From positions 230,756-294,755 of the forward strand of contig JAQUPX010000002.1 in NCBI GenBank assembly GCA_028716385.1: a DNA stretch of 64,000 nt, in the 5' to 3' direction. The position numbers and the translations under genes are program-made. The notes beneath the pieces were generated by a model, which did not search any database, was not told the DNA's origin, and was given only the letters and a program-made list of their open reading frames with translations. The stretch is from a bacterium. Lineage in GTDB: Bacteria > Hydrothermota > UBA3073 > JACQXS01 > JAQTXJ01. Position 1 is the first letter of the stretch. Each line of letters begins with the position of its first letter. This document shows positions 56,286-64,000 of this stretch, one piece after another.

Positions 56286-56342
56286 GTAAAACTACTCTCC
56301 GCAAAAATGGGGATGCAGGGATAATTTAAGAGAGGTGAAACT

Positions 56343-56978
56343 ATGTTTGGAATTTGTCCTAATTGTGGAAAATATAGTGAAGACAAGGAAGTTACTCCTG
56401 ACGGGGCATTTCTTATATGTCCTTTCTGTAATTACAGGCAGAAATTTCTCAGAATGCCTTTACTCGTTATAACCGGTGCAAGTGGAACGGGTAAATCTTC
56501 AGCTTACAAGGAACTTTTATATTCGGATAAGAAACCGAATGCCATTATGTTGGAGGGCGACCTTTTATGGCGAAAAGGTTTTGCGGATGCAGAAGGTGGG
56601 ATTCCGGAGTATCGGAATGTATGGTTATTAGTTTGTTCTCATATTTCACAAAATAAACTGCCTGTAGCATTATTTCTAAGTATCAGTCCGGGAGAGTTTG
56701 AAAAATGTCCTAATAGAAAATATTTTTCTGAAATACATTATTTGGCGTTGGTATGTAGGAATGAAGAGCTTAAAGATAGGTTGTATAAAAGAGAGCTCTG
56801 GCGCTTTCCCGAGGAAAGGGATAGGCAAATACAAATTCATCTTGATTGGAATCAGTCATTCTTGAACGATTTTTATAAAAAACAATACTCCGTAGATGTT
56901 TTGGATAATTCCGATATTCCTGTTCAGGATACTATTCTTAAAATTTCCGGATGGATAAACAGCAAAATAAAGCGTTAA
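56343..56978 (+). CDS. zinc-ribbon plus P-loop nucleotide kinase-like protein
   Basis: CPNCGKYSEDKEVTPDGAFLICPFC; LLVITGASGTGKSSAYKELL. Confidence 0.75.
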   Translation: MFGICPNCGKYSEDKEVTPDGAFLICPFCNYRQKFLRMPLLVITGASGTGKSSAYKELLYSDKKPNAIMLEGDLLWRKGFADAEGGIPEYRNVWLLVCSHISQNKLPVALFLSISPGEFEKCPNRKYFSEIHYLALVCRNEELKDRLYKRELWRFPEERDRQIQIHLDWNQSFLNDFYKKQYSVDVLDNSDIPVQDTILKISGWINSKIKR

Positions 56979-57009
56979 GAGGAAACAGTTTCTCAAATTG
57001 AATTAAAAT

Positions 57010-58065
57010 ATGCTAATAAATAAAGAGAGTATTTTAGATAAAGGGAAGTTGTTGTTACCTGGACACGTTGAAATCGAATTACCTGACAACATCGAAGAAG
57101 TTAAACAAAGGAGAGAATTATTACTTAAGAAATACTACGAAATTTTAGGCGCTTTTCCGAAAAAAGGGAAACTTCAAATAAAAGAGTTATATAGACGCCG
57201 TTTTTCAGAACATACCGAGATTAAGCTTACTTATCAGGTTGAGCCAAATGACATTGTTTACGCATATCTTCTTGTACCCAGAAATGGGAATCCCCCATTC
57301 CCCGGAATTGTAGCTCATCATCAATGTTTTATTGACTGTGATTTAGGAAAAGAGGCTGTGGTTGGGAAAGTAACAGACCGCCCTGACCAGGTATACGGAT
57401 TGGAACTTGTTAAAAAAGGGTTTGTTGTTTTAGCGCCCGATTCTAAAAATTGTGGTGAGAGATTTATAGATGGTCTCAGAGAAGAAGGAGATGCCGTACA
57501 TACTGAAGAATGGAAAAATAAACATTGTTGGAATGACCTCCTACGATTAAATACAAAGCACTTTTATGCGAAACATACCTATGACTCCATAGCAGCAATT
57601 GATTGTTTGGTTAGCTTTAAAGACTTAGTTATCCCTGATAAAATTGGTATGATTGGACATTCTTTAGGTGCGGGGACGACCTTTTGGACTGCAGCTCTTG
57701 ATGAACGAGTTAAAGTTGCAGTAACCAGTTGTCATTATTTAGGAGGAATGGATAGTAGGGGTTGGGCATCCCTGTATCCTCAAAAACCTGATGTCAAAAA
57801 TATTTGGTTTCATGAGTTGTTGGAATTAATTGCGCCAAGAGCTTTATTTGCAACAAGAGGAGAAAAAGAAGGATTTCAAGGCGGGTTTCAGACTCGAGAA
57901 CAAGACCTTGCCGTACAACAATGGGCTTTTAATTATGGAAAGTATATTTGTAAACTGAATGGAGTGGATGAGAACTCCATTCAAACAAGGATATTCGATG
58001 GTGTACACGAATTTCCAAAAGAAATTAGACAGGAAAGCTACGATTTTATTAAGAATTATATTTGA
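57010..58065 (+). CDS. alpha/beta hydrolase (dienelactone hydrolase/acetyl-esterase-like)
   Basis: PFPGIVAHHQ, IGMIGHSLGAGTTFWTAALDERVKVAVTSC, GVHEFP. Confidence 0.8.
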   Translation: MLINKESILDKGKLLLPGHVEIELPDNIEEVKQRRELLLKKYYEILGAFPKKGKLQIKELYRRRFSEHTEIKLTYQVEPNDIVYAYLLVPRNGNPPFPGIVAHHQCFIDCDLGKEAVVGKVTDRPDQVYGLELVKKGFVVLAPDSKNCGERFIDGLREEGDAVHTEEWKNKHCWNDLLRLNTKHFYAKHTYDSIAAIDCLVSFKDLVIPDKIGMIGHSLGAGTTFWTAALDERVKVAVTSCHYLGGMDSRGWASLYPQKPDVKNIWFHELLELIAPRALFATRGEKEGFQGGFQTREQDLAVQQWAFNYGKYICKLNGVDENSIQTRIFDGVHEFPKEIRQESYDFIKNYI

Positions 58066-58097
58066 ATTATAAAATTATCTAATATAAAGGAGGATGT

Positions 58098-58916
58098 GTG
58101 AAAAAAGATGCTTTATCTATAGGGACTACTTTAAATTACGATATTCCATTAAAAACACAATTGCCTATGATAAAGACAGCCGGATTTACGCATATTTCTT
58201 TGGGCGGCAAACTTGAACATTCCGGGTATCTAAACATAACTGGGCAAATGAATCTTAAAGAAATAACACAGGATTCGGAACTCAAAATTTGCTCTATTCA
58301 TGCTCCGTTCAAGGATGTTGATGTTTCTTCTCCCGAGAATAGTATTTCATTAAATGCTCTGGATTTACTTAAAAGGTGCATAGATTCTGCTTTGTTTTTG
58401 GGTGCAAAAACGATTATATTCCATCCTGTTTCTATTTCAAGGGTTGATTCTATTGAAGATAGAAAAGAAATTCTTCTTAAACAAATTTATTCTTTGCTTG
58501 AATATATAGGGAAAAAAGACATACAATTAGCCATTGAAAACCTGCCATCCGAACTGATAAACGATTTAGTTTTTTTCTCGCTGGATAAAATAGATAACCC
58601 TAAATACGGCTTATGTTATGATTCGTCCCATGATAATCTTTTATCCAACCCTCTTGCAATTTTGGGCAAATACGGGAACAGGTTATTTACTACTCATATT
58701 TCCGACAACAGAGGCGAAAAAGATGACCACATTCTGCCTTTTGAAGGGACATTTAAGTGGGATGAATTTACTAAGGTCTTTCACAAAATAGGGTTTAAGG
58801 GAATTTTTCTTCTCGAGGTAGAAATGCGAAGGTCAGCTTTTCAAGAACCACAAGAGTTTTTGAATGAAGCTTTTAAAAGAGCGCAAATATTATTGAAACA
58901 ATCCAATAAGGTGTAA
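58098..58916 (+). CDS. sugar phosphate isomerase/epimerase-like TIM barrel protein
   Basis: ICSIHAPF, GAKTIIFHPVS, LAIENLPS, YGLCYDSSHDN, THISDNRGEKDDHILPFEGTFKWDEF; GTG start with SD aggagg. Confidence 0.8.
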   Translation: MKKDALSIGTTLNYDIPLKTQLPMIKTAGFTHISLGGKLEHSGYLNITGQMNLKEITQDSELKICSIHAPFKDVDVSSPENSISLNALDLLKRCIDSALFLGAKTIIFHPVSISRVDSIEDRKEILLKQIYSLLEYIGKKDIQLAIENLPSELINDLVFFSLDKIDNPKYGLCYDSSHDNLLSNPLAILGKYGNRLFTTHISDNRGEKDDHILPFEGTFKWDEFTKVFHKIGFKGIFLLEVEMRRSAFQEPQEFLNEAFKRAQILLKQSNKV

Positions 58917-58927
58917 AGGAGATAAAA

Positions 58928-59677
58928 ATGAATAGAATTAAAGAATGGTTAAAAGAAGGAGGATTTTCTGATTTTGATAGATTTGTCAGGGAACATAACT
59001 TTGATTTCATTATTGCAATGAAAGAACATTATCGGCGTGGGTTATATCTGGCAGACAAACAAAAGATGTGCTTAAACCCTAATTTTCCCAAAAATGTTCT
59101 TCCAAAAGAAATTGAGGATTTATCAATGAGTATATTGAATCCTTTATCTTTAACTAAAATAAAAGAAGGTAGTTTTATTCTTGATGTTGGTTGTGGTGCA
59201 GGAGTAGATTGTTTTCTGGCTTCAAAAACTGTTGGCACAAAAGGTCTGGTAATAGGAATTGACCCAACCGAGATACTTATTGAACGAGCAAACTTTCTTA
59301 AAGATAAATATAAAATTAGTAATGTAGAGTTTAAGATAGGCAATTCTGACCCACTGCCGTTTGAAGATAATTTCTTTGATATAATAACAATGAACTATTC
59401 GTTCCATTTAGTTAAAGACAAATTAAAATCTCTGGTTGAATTAAAACGAGTTCTAAAACCTGATGGGCAGATTGTTATTGGGGATTCTTTTATGCCAAGC
59501 AAAATTGGTTTCGTTAATAAGCCTGAGGAATGGTTTTACAGGGCTGGCGGTGCAGTATCTCCCGATGAATTTCAGGAAATAGCCAAAAAAGCCGGATTCA
59601 GAGAATGTTCATTTACAAAAAAAGACTATCCTGAATTGCCGGAATTAATAGCAGGATATATGGTTTTAACTAAATAA
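58928..59677 (+). CDS. class I SAM-dependent methyltransferase
   Basis: FILDVGCGAGVDCFLASKTVGTKGLVIGIDPTEILIERA...LKRVLKPDGQIVIGD. Confidence 0.87.
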   Translation: MNRIKEWLKEGGFSDFDRFVREHNFDFIIAMKEHYRRGLYLADKQKMCLNPNFPKNVLPKEIEDLSMSILNPLSLTKIKEGSFILDVGCGAGVDCFLASKTVGTKGLVIGIDPTEILIERANFLKDKYKISNVEFKIGNSDPLPFEDNFFDIITMNYSFHLVKDKLKSLVELKRVLKPDGQIVIGDSFMPSKIGFVNKPEEWFYRAGGAVSPDEFQEIAKKAGFRECSFTKKDYPELPELIAGYMVLTK

Positions 59678-59678
59678 T

Positions 59679-60308
59679 ATGGACATTAAGGATAAGAATA
59701 TGCGAAAAATTGTAGAAGAAGGATATGAAAAAGGAGATTATGCAGGCACTTTTCGTATTTCTGATAAACCAAATGAAATGGAAGAAGGTTTCTTAAAAAA
59801 ACTTATTAAACTATTGCCGAAAAATCCTCATATTCTTGATTTTGGCTGTGGTATTGGTGTTCCTTTTGATAAATATCTTGATGACCATGGTTGCAAAGTT
59901 ACAGGAATTGATATTTCTCAAAAACACATTAACGAAGCAAAGAAAAATGTTCATAATGCGAAATTTATCAAAGGGGATTTTTCTAAAACTGATTTTCAAG
60001 AAACTTTTGATGCAATAATATCCTTTTACGCAATTTTTCATATCCCTAGAGAAGAACATAAAGAATTGTTCTTGAATATGGCTGACCTTCTCAAAAAAGA
60101 AGGTAAAATTCTAATCACACTTGGAACAAGTGGAAGTTACGGAGAAGAAGAAAATTGGTGCGGAGCCAAAATGGTATGGAGCACATACAAGCCTGAGATG
60201 TACAAAAAGTTGCTTGATGAAACAGGATTTAAAATTTTAGAAGCAACGTTTGAAGGTAAACAGGGAGATAAAGAATATCACTTCTGGGTTCTGGCACAGA
60301 AAAAATAA
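59679..60308 (+). CDS. class I SAM-dependent methyltransferase
   Basis: HILDFGCGIGVPFDKYLDDHGCKVTGIDISQKHINEAKKN. Confidence 0.87.
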   Translation: MDIKDKNMRKIVEEGYEKGDYAGTFRISDKPNEMEEGFLKKLIKLLPKNPHILDFGCGIGVPFDKYLDDHGCKVTGIDISQKHINEAKKNVHNAKFIKGDFSKTDFQETFDAIISFYAIFHIPREEHKELFLNMADLLKKEGKILITLGTSGSYGEEENWCGAKMVWSTYKPEMYKKLLDETGFKILEATFEGKQGDKEYHFWVLAQKK

Positions 60309-60322
60309 TTATATAAATAAAA

Positions 60323-61087
60323 ATGAAAAAGAATATTGAGTATTACAAAAGAAACATGGAAATTGCAAGCGACCTGATTTCCAAGCAATATAAAATACGG
60401 GATAATTTTCTATTAGGACAACCTTTTTATTTGGACTTATTGAACTATATTGTTGATATTTTCAAGGTAGTATTACCTCCGAAATCTCATATATTAGAAG
60501 TATCTTGTGGAACCGGGATATTGGCGGAAATGCTCTTGAAAGAATTAGATGATATTTCAATTGATGTTACCGATATTTCTAAAGAAACCCTAAAGGTAGT
60601 AAGGGAAAAAACAGAAAGATTCGGGGATAGAATACGTTTTTTGAAAAAAGATAATTCTGATTGTTCATTTTCAGGGAAATACGACGCAATTTATACTACT
60701 GATGCAATGAGATTGTCTTTTGTAGATTATTCTAAGTTATATCTCAATTTTTATAACGTTTTGAAAAAAAATGGAGTAATACTCATAGGAGAGGATGCCT
60801 TACCCATAAGACGAACCAGTAAATTGTTAATGGTCGGAGATATGATAAACGATACCAAAACAAAAGACAATTCAACTAAACCCTGGCGTGAGTTTACTTC
60901 CCGTAAAGAATGGGTTGAGAAAGTTAATGGAAAAGACATACTGAAAGTCGTGAAATATTATTCGGCTGAATGCCATATTGCTAAACTTAAAAAAGCAGGG
61001 TTTAATGAAGCCAAAATGATATATCAAAAGTACAATCAGCTTATTATAGCAGGTCTCAAAGGCAAATTATCCTTCCGTGAAATATGA
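60323..61087 (+). CDS. class I SAM-dependent methyltransferase
   Basis: HILEVSCGTGILAEMLLKELDDISIDVTDISKETLKVVREK...NFYNVLKKNGVILIGED. Confidence 0.83.
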   Translation: MKKNIEYYKRNMEIASDLISKQYKIRDNFLLGQPFYLDLLNYIVDIFKVVLPPKSHILEVSCGTGILAEMLLKELDDISIDVTDISKETLKVVREKTERFGDRIRFLKKDNSDCSFSGKYDAIYTTDAMRLSFVDYSKLYLNFYNVLKKNGVILIGEDALPIRRTSKLLMVGDMINDTKTKDNSTKPWREFTSRKEWVEKVNGKDILKVVKYYSAECHIAKLKKAGFNEAKMIYQKYNQLIIAGLKGKLSFREI

Positions 61088-61123
61088 AAAATTGCAAGGA
61101 TAAGACAAAAGGGTATAGATATT

Positions 61124-61978
61124 ATGATAATTCGCAAAAATACTCGTAACAAACTAAAAAATAAACTTATAAAAGCTTTCTCTGAACGAGAAGAAATATA
61201 TCAAATCTTTTTTCTGGGTGGGGAAGTAAACGGTAAAGTTGATAAATTTTCAGACATTGATATCATAGTGTGTTCTAATGACTTATTAAAAACAAAAAAG
61301 GATTATGCTACTATACTAAACTCTATTTCCCCTGTTATGGAAACTTTATTATTTGAAAGCTCAAAAAATACGTTTTCAGAGATAGTAATGTTCAAAAATT
61401 ACAGTCCTTATCAAAAAGTTGATTTGTCTATTGTAGAAAACATAAATACAAAAAACTACTTAGGTCCATTTTTAGCTGTTTATGAAGACAAACACAAACC
61501 AACACATAGTAAAACAAGATTAAAAGAGATTAAAATAAAAAAAGATGTAGAATATAAATTATGCGATATTCTTTTTTCAATCCCAAGGTTTACAAAATGT
61601 CTATTTAGAAAAGATTTTGATATGTATAATAGATGGATTGGTGTATTCAAAGCTGTTTTGGCATTACTCTATGAAAAACATTTTGGTTGGCAGGAAATAT
61701 CGAAAAAAGAATTGGATATTATGGAACAAAAAAAATTATATAGTGAATTAAATAATTCGGAAAGACTCTTATTAGGCAAAATATATCCGCTAAATGCAAA
61801 ATTGGATATAGTTTTAAGTTTTCAGAGAAGTATTGACCTGTTTATAACTCTATCCGAAGAAAAAGCAAAATATTTTGGCGTAGAACTAAATTCTAAGTTT
61901 ATAAAACATATCAAAAGCTTTATGAATTCAGAAATTAAGCGGTTTCTTACTATCCCCAAAAATAACTTGCAAAGATAA
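61124..61978 (+). CDS. nucleotidyltransferase-domain protein
   Basis: IYQIFFLGGEVNGKVDKFSDIDIIVCSNDLL. Confidence 0.7.
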   Translation: MIIRKNTRNKLKNKLIKAFSEREEIYQIFFLGGEVNGKVDKFSDIDIIVCSNDLLKTKKDYATILNSISPVMETLLFESSKNTFSEIVMFKNYSPYQKVDLSIVENINTKNYLGPFLAVYEDKHKPTHSKTRLKEIKIKKDVEYKLCDILFSIPRFTKCLFRKDFDMYNRWIGVFKAVLALLYEKHFGWQEISKKELDIMEQKKLYSELNNSERLLLGKIYPLNAKLDIVLSFQRSIDLFITLSEEKAKYFGVELNSKFIKHIKSFMNSEIKRFLTIPKNNLQR

Positions 61979-62004
61979 GGATAGAAGCATATTAATAAAA
62001 AGAG

Positions 62005-62595
62005 ATGATAAAGACTATTGGTTTAAAAAGGGGCACAGTAAAAATAGTTCCTTATTCTACTAAATGGCATACTGCATTTGAAAAAGAAAAAAAAGTGCTT
62101 TCAAATATATTAAAAGGAAAATTTTTAGACATACAACATATTGGCAGCACTTCTATACCGGGACTGGTTGCAAAGCCGATACTTGACATTGCAATAGCAA
62201 TCTCAAATATAAATATATTGGAAGAGTGTATAAAAAAATTAGAAAATAATGGGTATCAATACTTAGGGGACAAAGAAGGTAGAAAAAATTATCTCTTTGT
62301 TAAGGGGGATGAAGATAATCGTACTCACTATATACATATCGTAGGAATAAATAGTTTAAATTGGAAAAATTACATTCTTTTCCGCGATTATTTAATAAGT
62401 AACAAAGATTCCTACATAGAGTATTCAAAACTGAAAAAGAAATTAGCAAAAAGATTCTCTAATAACCGCAAAGAGTATACCAAATTGAAAGCTGATTTTA
62501 TTGAAAAAATTATAGATGAAGCTAGGCAATCACAAGAAAAATTGCGAATACGGAAAGGGAAAAGCAAACGAAATGAAGAAAAAAATAAAAATTGA
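62005..62595 (+). CDS. GrpB family protein
   Basis: VKIVPYSTKWHTAFEKEKKVLSNIL...DIQHIGSTSIPGLVAKPILDIAIAI. Confidence 0.92.
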   Translation: MIKTIGLKRGTVKIVPYSTKWHTAFEKEKKVLSNILKGKFLDIQHIGSTSIPGLVAKPILDIAIAISNINILEECIKKLENNGYQYLGDKEGRKNYLFVKGDEDNRTHYIHIVGINSLNWKNYILFRDYLISNKDSYIEYSKLKKKLAKRFSNNRKEYTKLKADFIEKIIDEARQSQEKLRIRKGKSKRNEEKNKN

Positions 62596-63400
62596 AGCAG
62601 TAACTGTGAATCATAACACATCAATGTTTGTTGAACTGATGTTGCGGTCATTGTTTCAATATAATGATATCAGTGCTTTTGATTTGCATATAACAGTGCT
62701 GGATAATAATTCCCATGATGAACATATATCTGCATTGAAACTCTTCATGGAAGAGCGAAATATTGCTTTTGTTCAGACCGGATTTGATATAGGTAAAAGA
62801 CCAACGCCGGCAAAACATGGGGAAGCACTGTCTAATTTTGTCCTGAAGAATCGAAATTGTACCCATTACCTTTTTCTTGATTCAGATATGTGGTTTATTG
62901 AGAAGGATACCATTTCAACAATGCTGTTTGAGTTAAATAAAGATTTAAAGTGTTTTGCCGTTCAAGCTAAAATATTTGGTTTTTACGCCAAACGAGTAAT
63001 TGAAGGTAGGGATGGTTACGTTGATGGAAACGATGTTAATAAAAACTATATTTTTGAGACAAAAATGGTAATTTCCAATGAAGAAACGCTATCTTTCCCT
63101 ACAGTTGTCCCGTTCCGATGTAGTCCGGTATGCTCTCTTATGAAAAATCTTCCCATATTTCATAAAGTTGTTGAAACGTTTGGGTTAAGTCCAATATTTA
63201 TTTATGGTGTAGATAAATCAAGATTTTACGATACTTTTGGACATATGACACATATGATGAATACTTATGGGTTTCATCACATTGTTTCTTCAAAGACAAT
63301 CAATCACTTTACAGAGACAGTAAATCGTCCGGAATATCGGGGTGTCAGAGATAAAGACTGTATGCGTATGCTTGAGGAACTACGTAAGATGCAAAAATAA
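62573..63400 (+). CDS. glycosyltransferase family 2-like protein
   Basis: IEAVTVNHNTSMFVELMLRSLFQYNDISAFDLHITVLDNNSHD...CTHYLFLDSDMWFIE; ATG at 62573. Confidence 0.75.
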   Translation: MKKKIKIEAVTVNHNTSMFVELMLRSLFQYNDISAFDLHITVLDNNSHDEHISALKLFMEERNIAFVQTGFDIGKRPTPAKHGEALSNFVLKNRNCTHYLFLDSDMWFIEKDTISTMLFELNKDLKCFAVQAKIFGFYAKRVIEGRDGYVDGNDVNKNYIFETKMVISNEETLSFPTVVPFRCSPVCSLMKNLPIFHKVVETFGLSPIFIYGVDKSRFYDTFGHMTHMMNTYGFHHIVSSKTINHFTETVNRPEYRGVRDKDCMRMLEELRKMQK

Positions 63401-63419
63401 TTTTTACGAAGAGAAAACA

Positions 63420-64000
63420 ATGATAAAAATAATACCGATACAACCGGGTCAATTAAACGAATATTCAAAGATATCCGGTGCTTTTAAAGTTTCTGCTGTT
63501 TTAAGAATTAATCATTTGGAAAATGGATTAAATGGAATAAAAATTTATGAAGAAAACATAGCTAATCCTTTTATTAAAGATTATGATAAATACGAAAAGC
63601 CAACAGAATGGAAAGATAAATGGAATCTTGAAAACTGGGGATTATTTGTCGCCCAAAATGATACAAATGAAACGATAGGTGGAGTTGTTATTGCATATGA
63701 CACTCCTGAAATACATATGCTTGAAGGTAGAAAAGATTTAACAGTTTTATGGGATATTAGAGTTCAACCCGAATATAGAGGAAAAGGGATAGGGAAATTA
63801 TTGTTTAATAAAGCAGTAGAGTATACAAAAGAAAAAAATTGTAAAATCATTAAAATAGAAACACAAAATAACAATGTAGACGCATGTGAGTTTTATAGTA
63901 AACAAGGATGCTGTTTGGAAGGAATACATTATGGCGTTTACAAGGAATTTCCTGATGAAATTCAATTATTATGGTACAAAAGGGTAGAAAATGACAAGTA
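63420..64000 (+). CDS. GNAT family N-acetyltransferase (no stop before window end)
   Basis: Own translation from ATG 63420 (absent from ORF track): ...LWDIRVQPEYRGKGIGKLLFNKAVEYTKEKNCKIIKIETQNNNVDACEFYSKQGC. Confidence 0.85.
   Translation, partial: MIKIIPIQPGQLNEYSKISGAFKVSAVLRINHLENGLNGIKIYEENIANPFIKDYDKYEKPTEWKDKWNLENWGLFVAQNDTNETIGGVVIAYDTPEIHMLEGRKDLTVLWDIRVQPEYRGKGIGKLLFNKAVEYTKEKNCKIIKIETQNNNVDACEFYSKQGCCLEGIHYGVYKEFPDEIQLLWYKRVENDK

Noticed and set aside
52818-64000. Integron attC sites between accessory genes
   Set aside because: No RYYYAAC...GTTRRRY pairs or integrase gene seen; cassette idea kept only as composition-based inference.

Overview
64 kb window of AT-rich bacterial chromosome. 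No rRNA, CRISPR array, phage or transposase gene was recognised. C-terminal 'PNPF...YDLSGR...GVYF' sorting-like domains, an archaeal-type GGGP synthase/UbiA pair and the gene mix suggest an FCB-like or candidate-phylum bacterium (inference). The first ~44 kb is mostly housekeeping: cdsA-uppS-frr, serS, fakAB-like, rfbA/rfbD, ispE-spoVG-tRNA-Gln-prs-rplY, a 2-oxoacid:ferredoxin oxidoreductase operon with fabH, a radical SAM gene, nnr and folK. It also has several secreted beta-propeller proteins and two tRNAs. From ~44.9 kb it becomes accessory: a 1794-aa Ser/Thr kinase-ATPase-TPR-GAF-sigma54-activator fusion, then a secreted 8-repeat propeller gene, then a same-strand run of small enzyme genes (ABC exporter, nucleotidyltransferases, methyltransferases, GrpB, GNAT). 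Best leads: (1) ~20-bp palindromic mini-elements with filled/empty-site evidence, nested insertions and in-frame copies inside prs, ispE and the giant kinase; (2) a mutually exclusive three-way-junction/terminator RNA directly upstream of the ABC transporter; (3) the giant kinase/sigma54 activator followed by paired 19-bp dyads and a -24/-12-like promoter; (4) a recurring leaderless-gene architecture; (5) an initiator tRNA with C33 and A29:U41. All calls were made by eye from sequence, without database searches.
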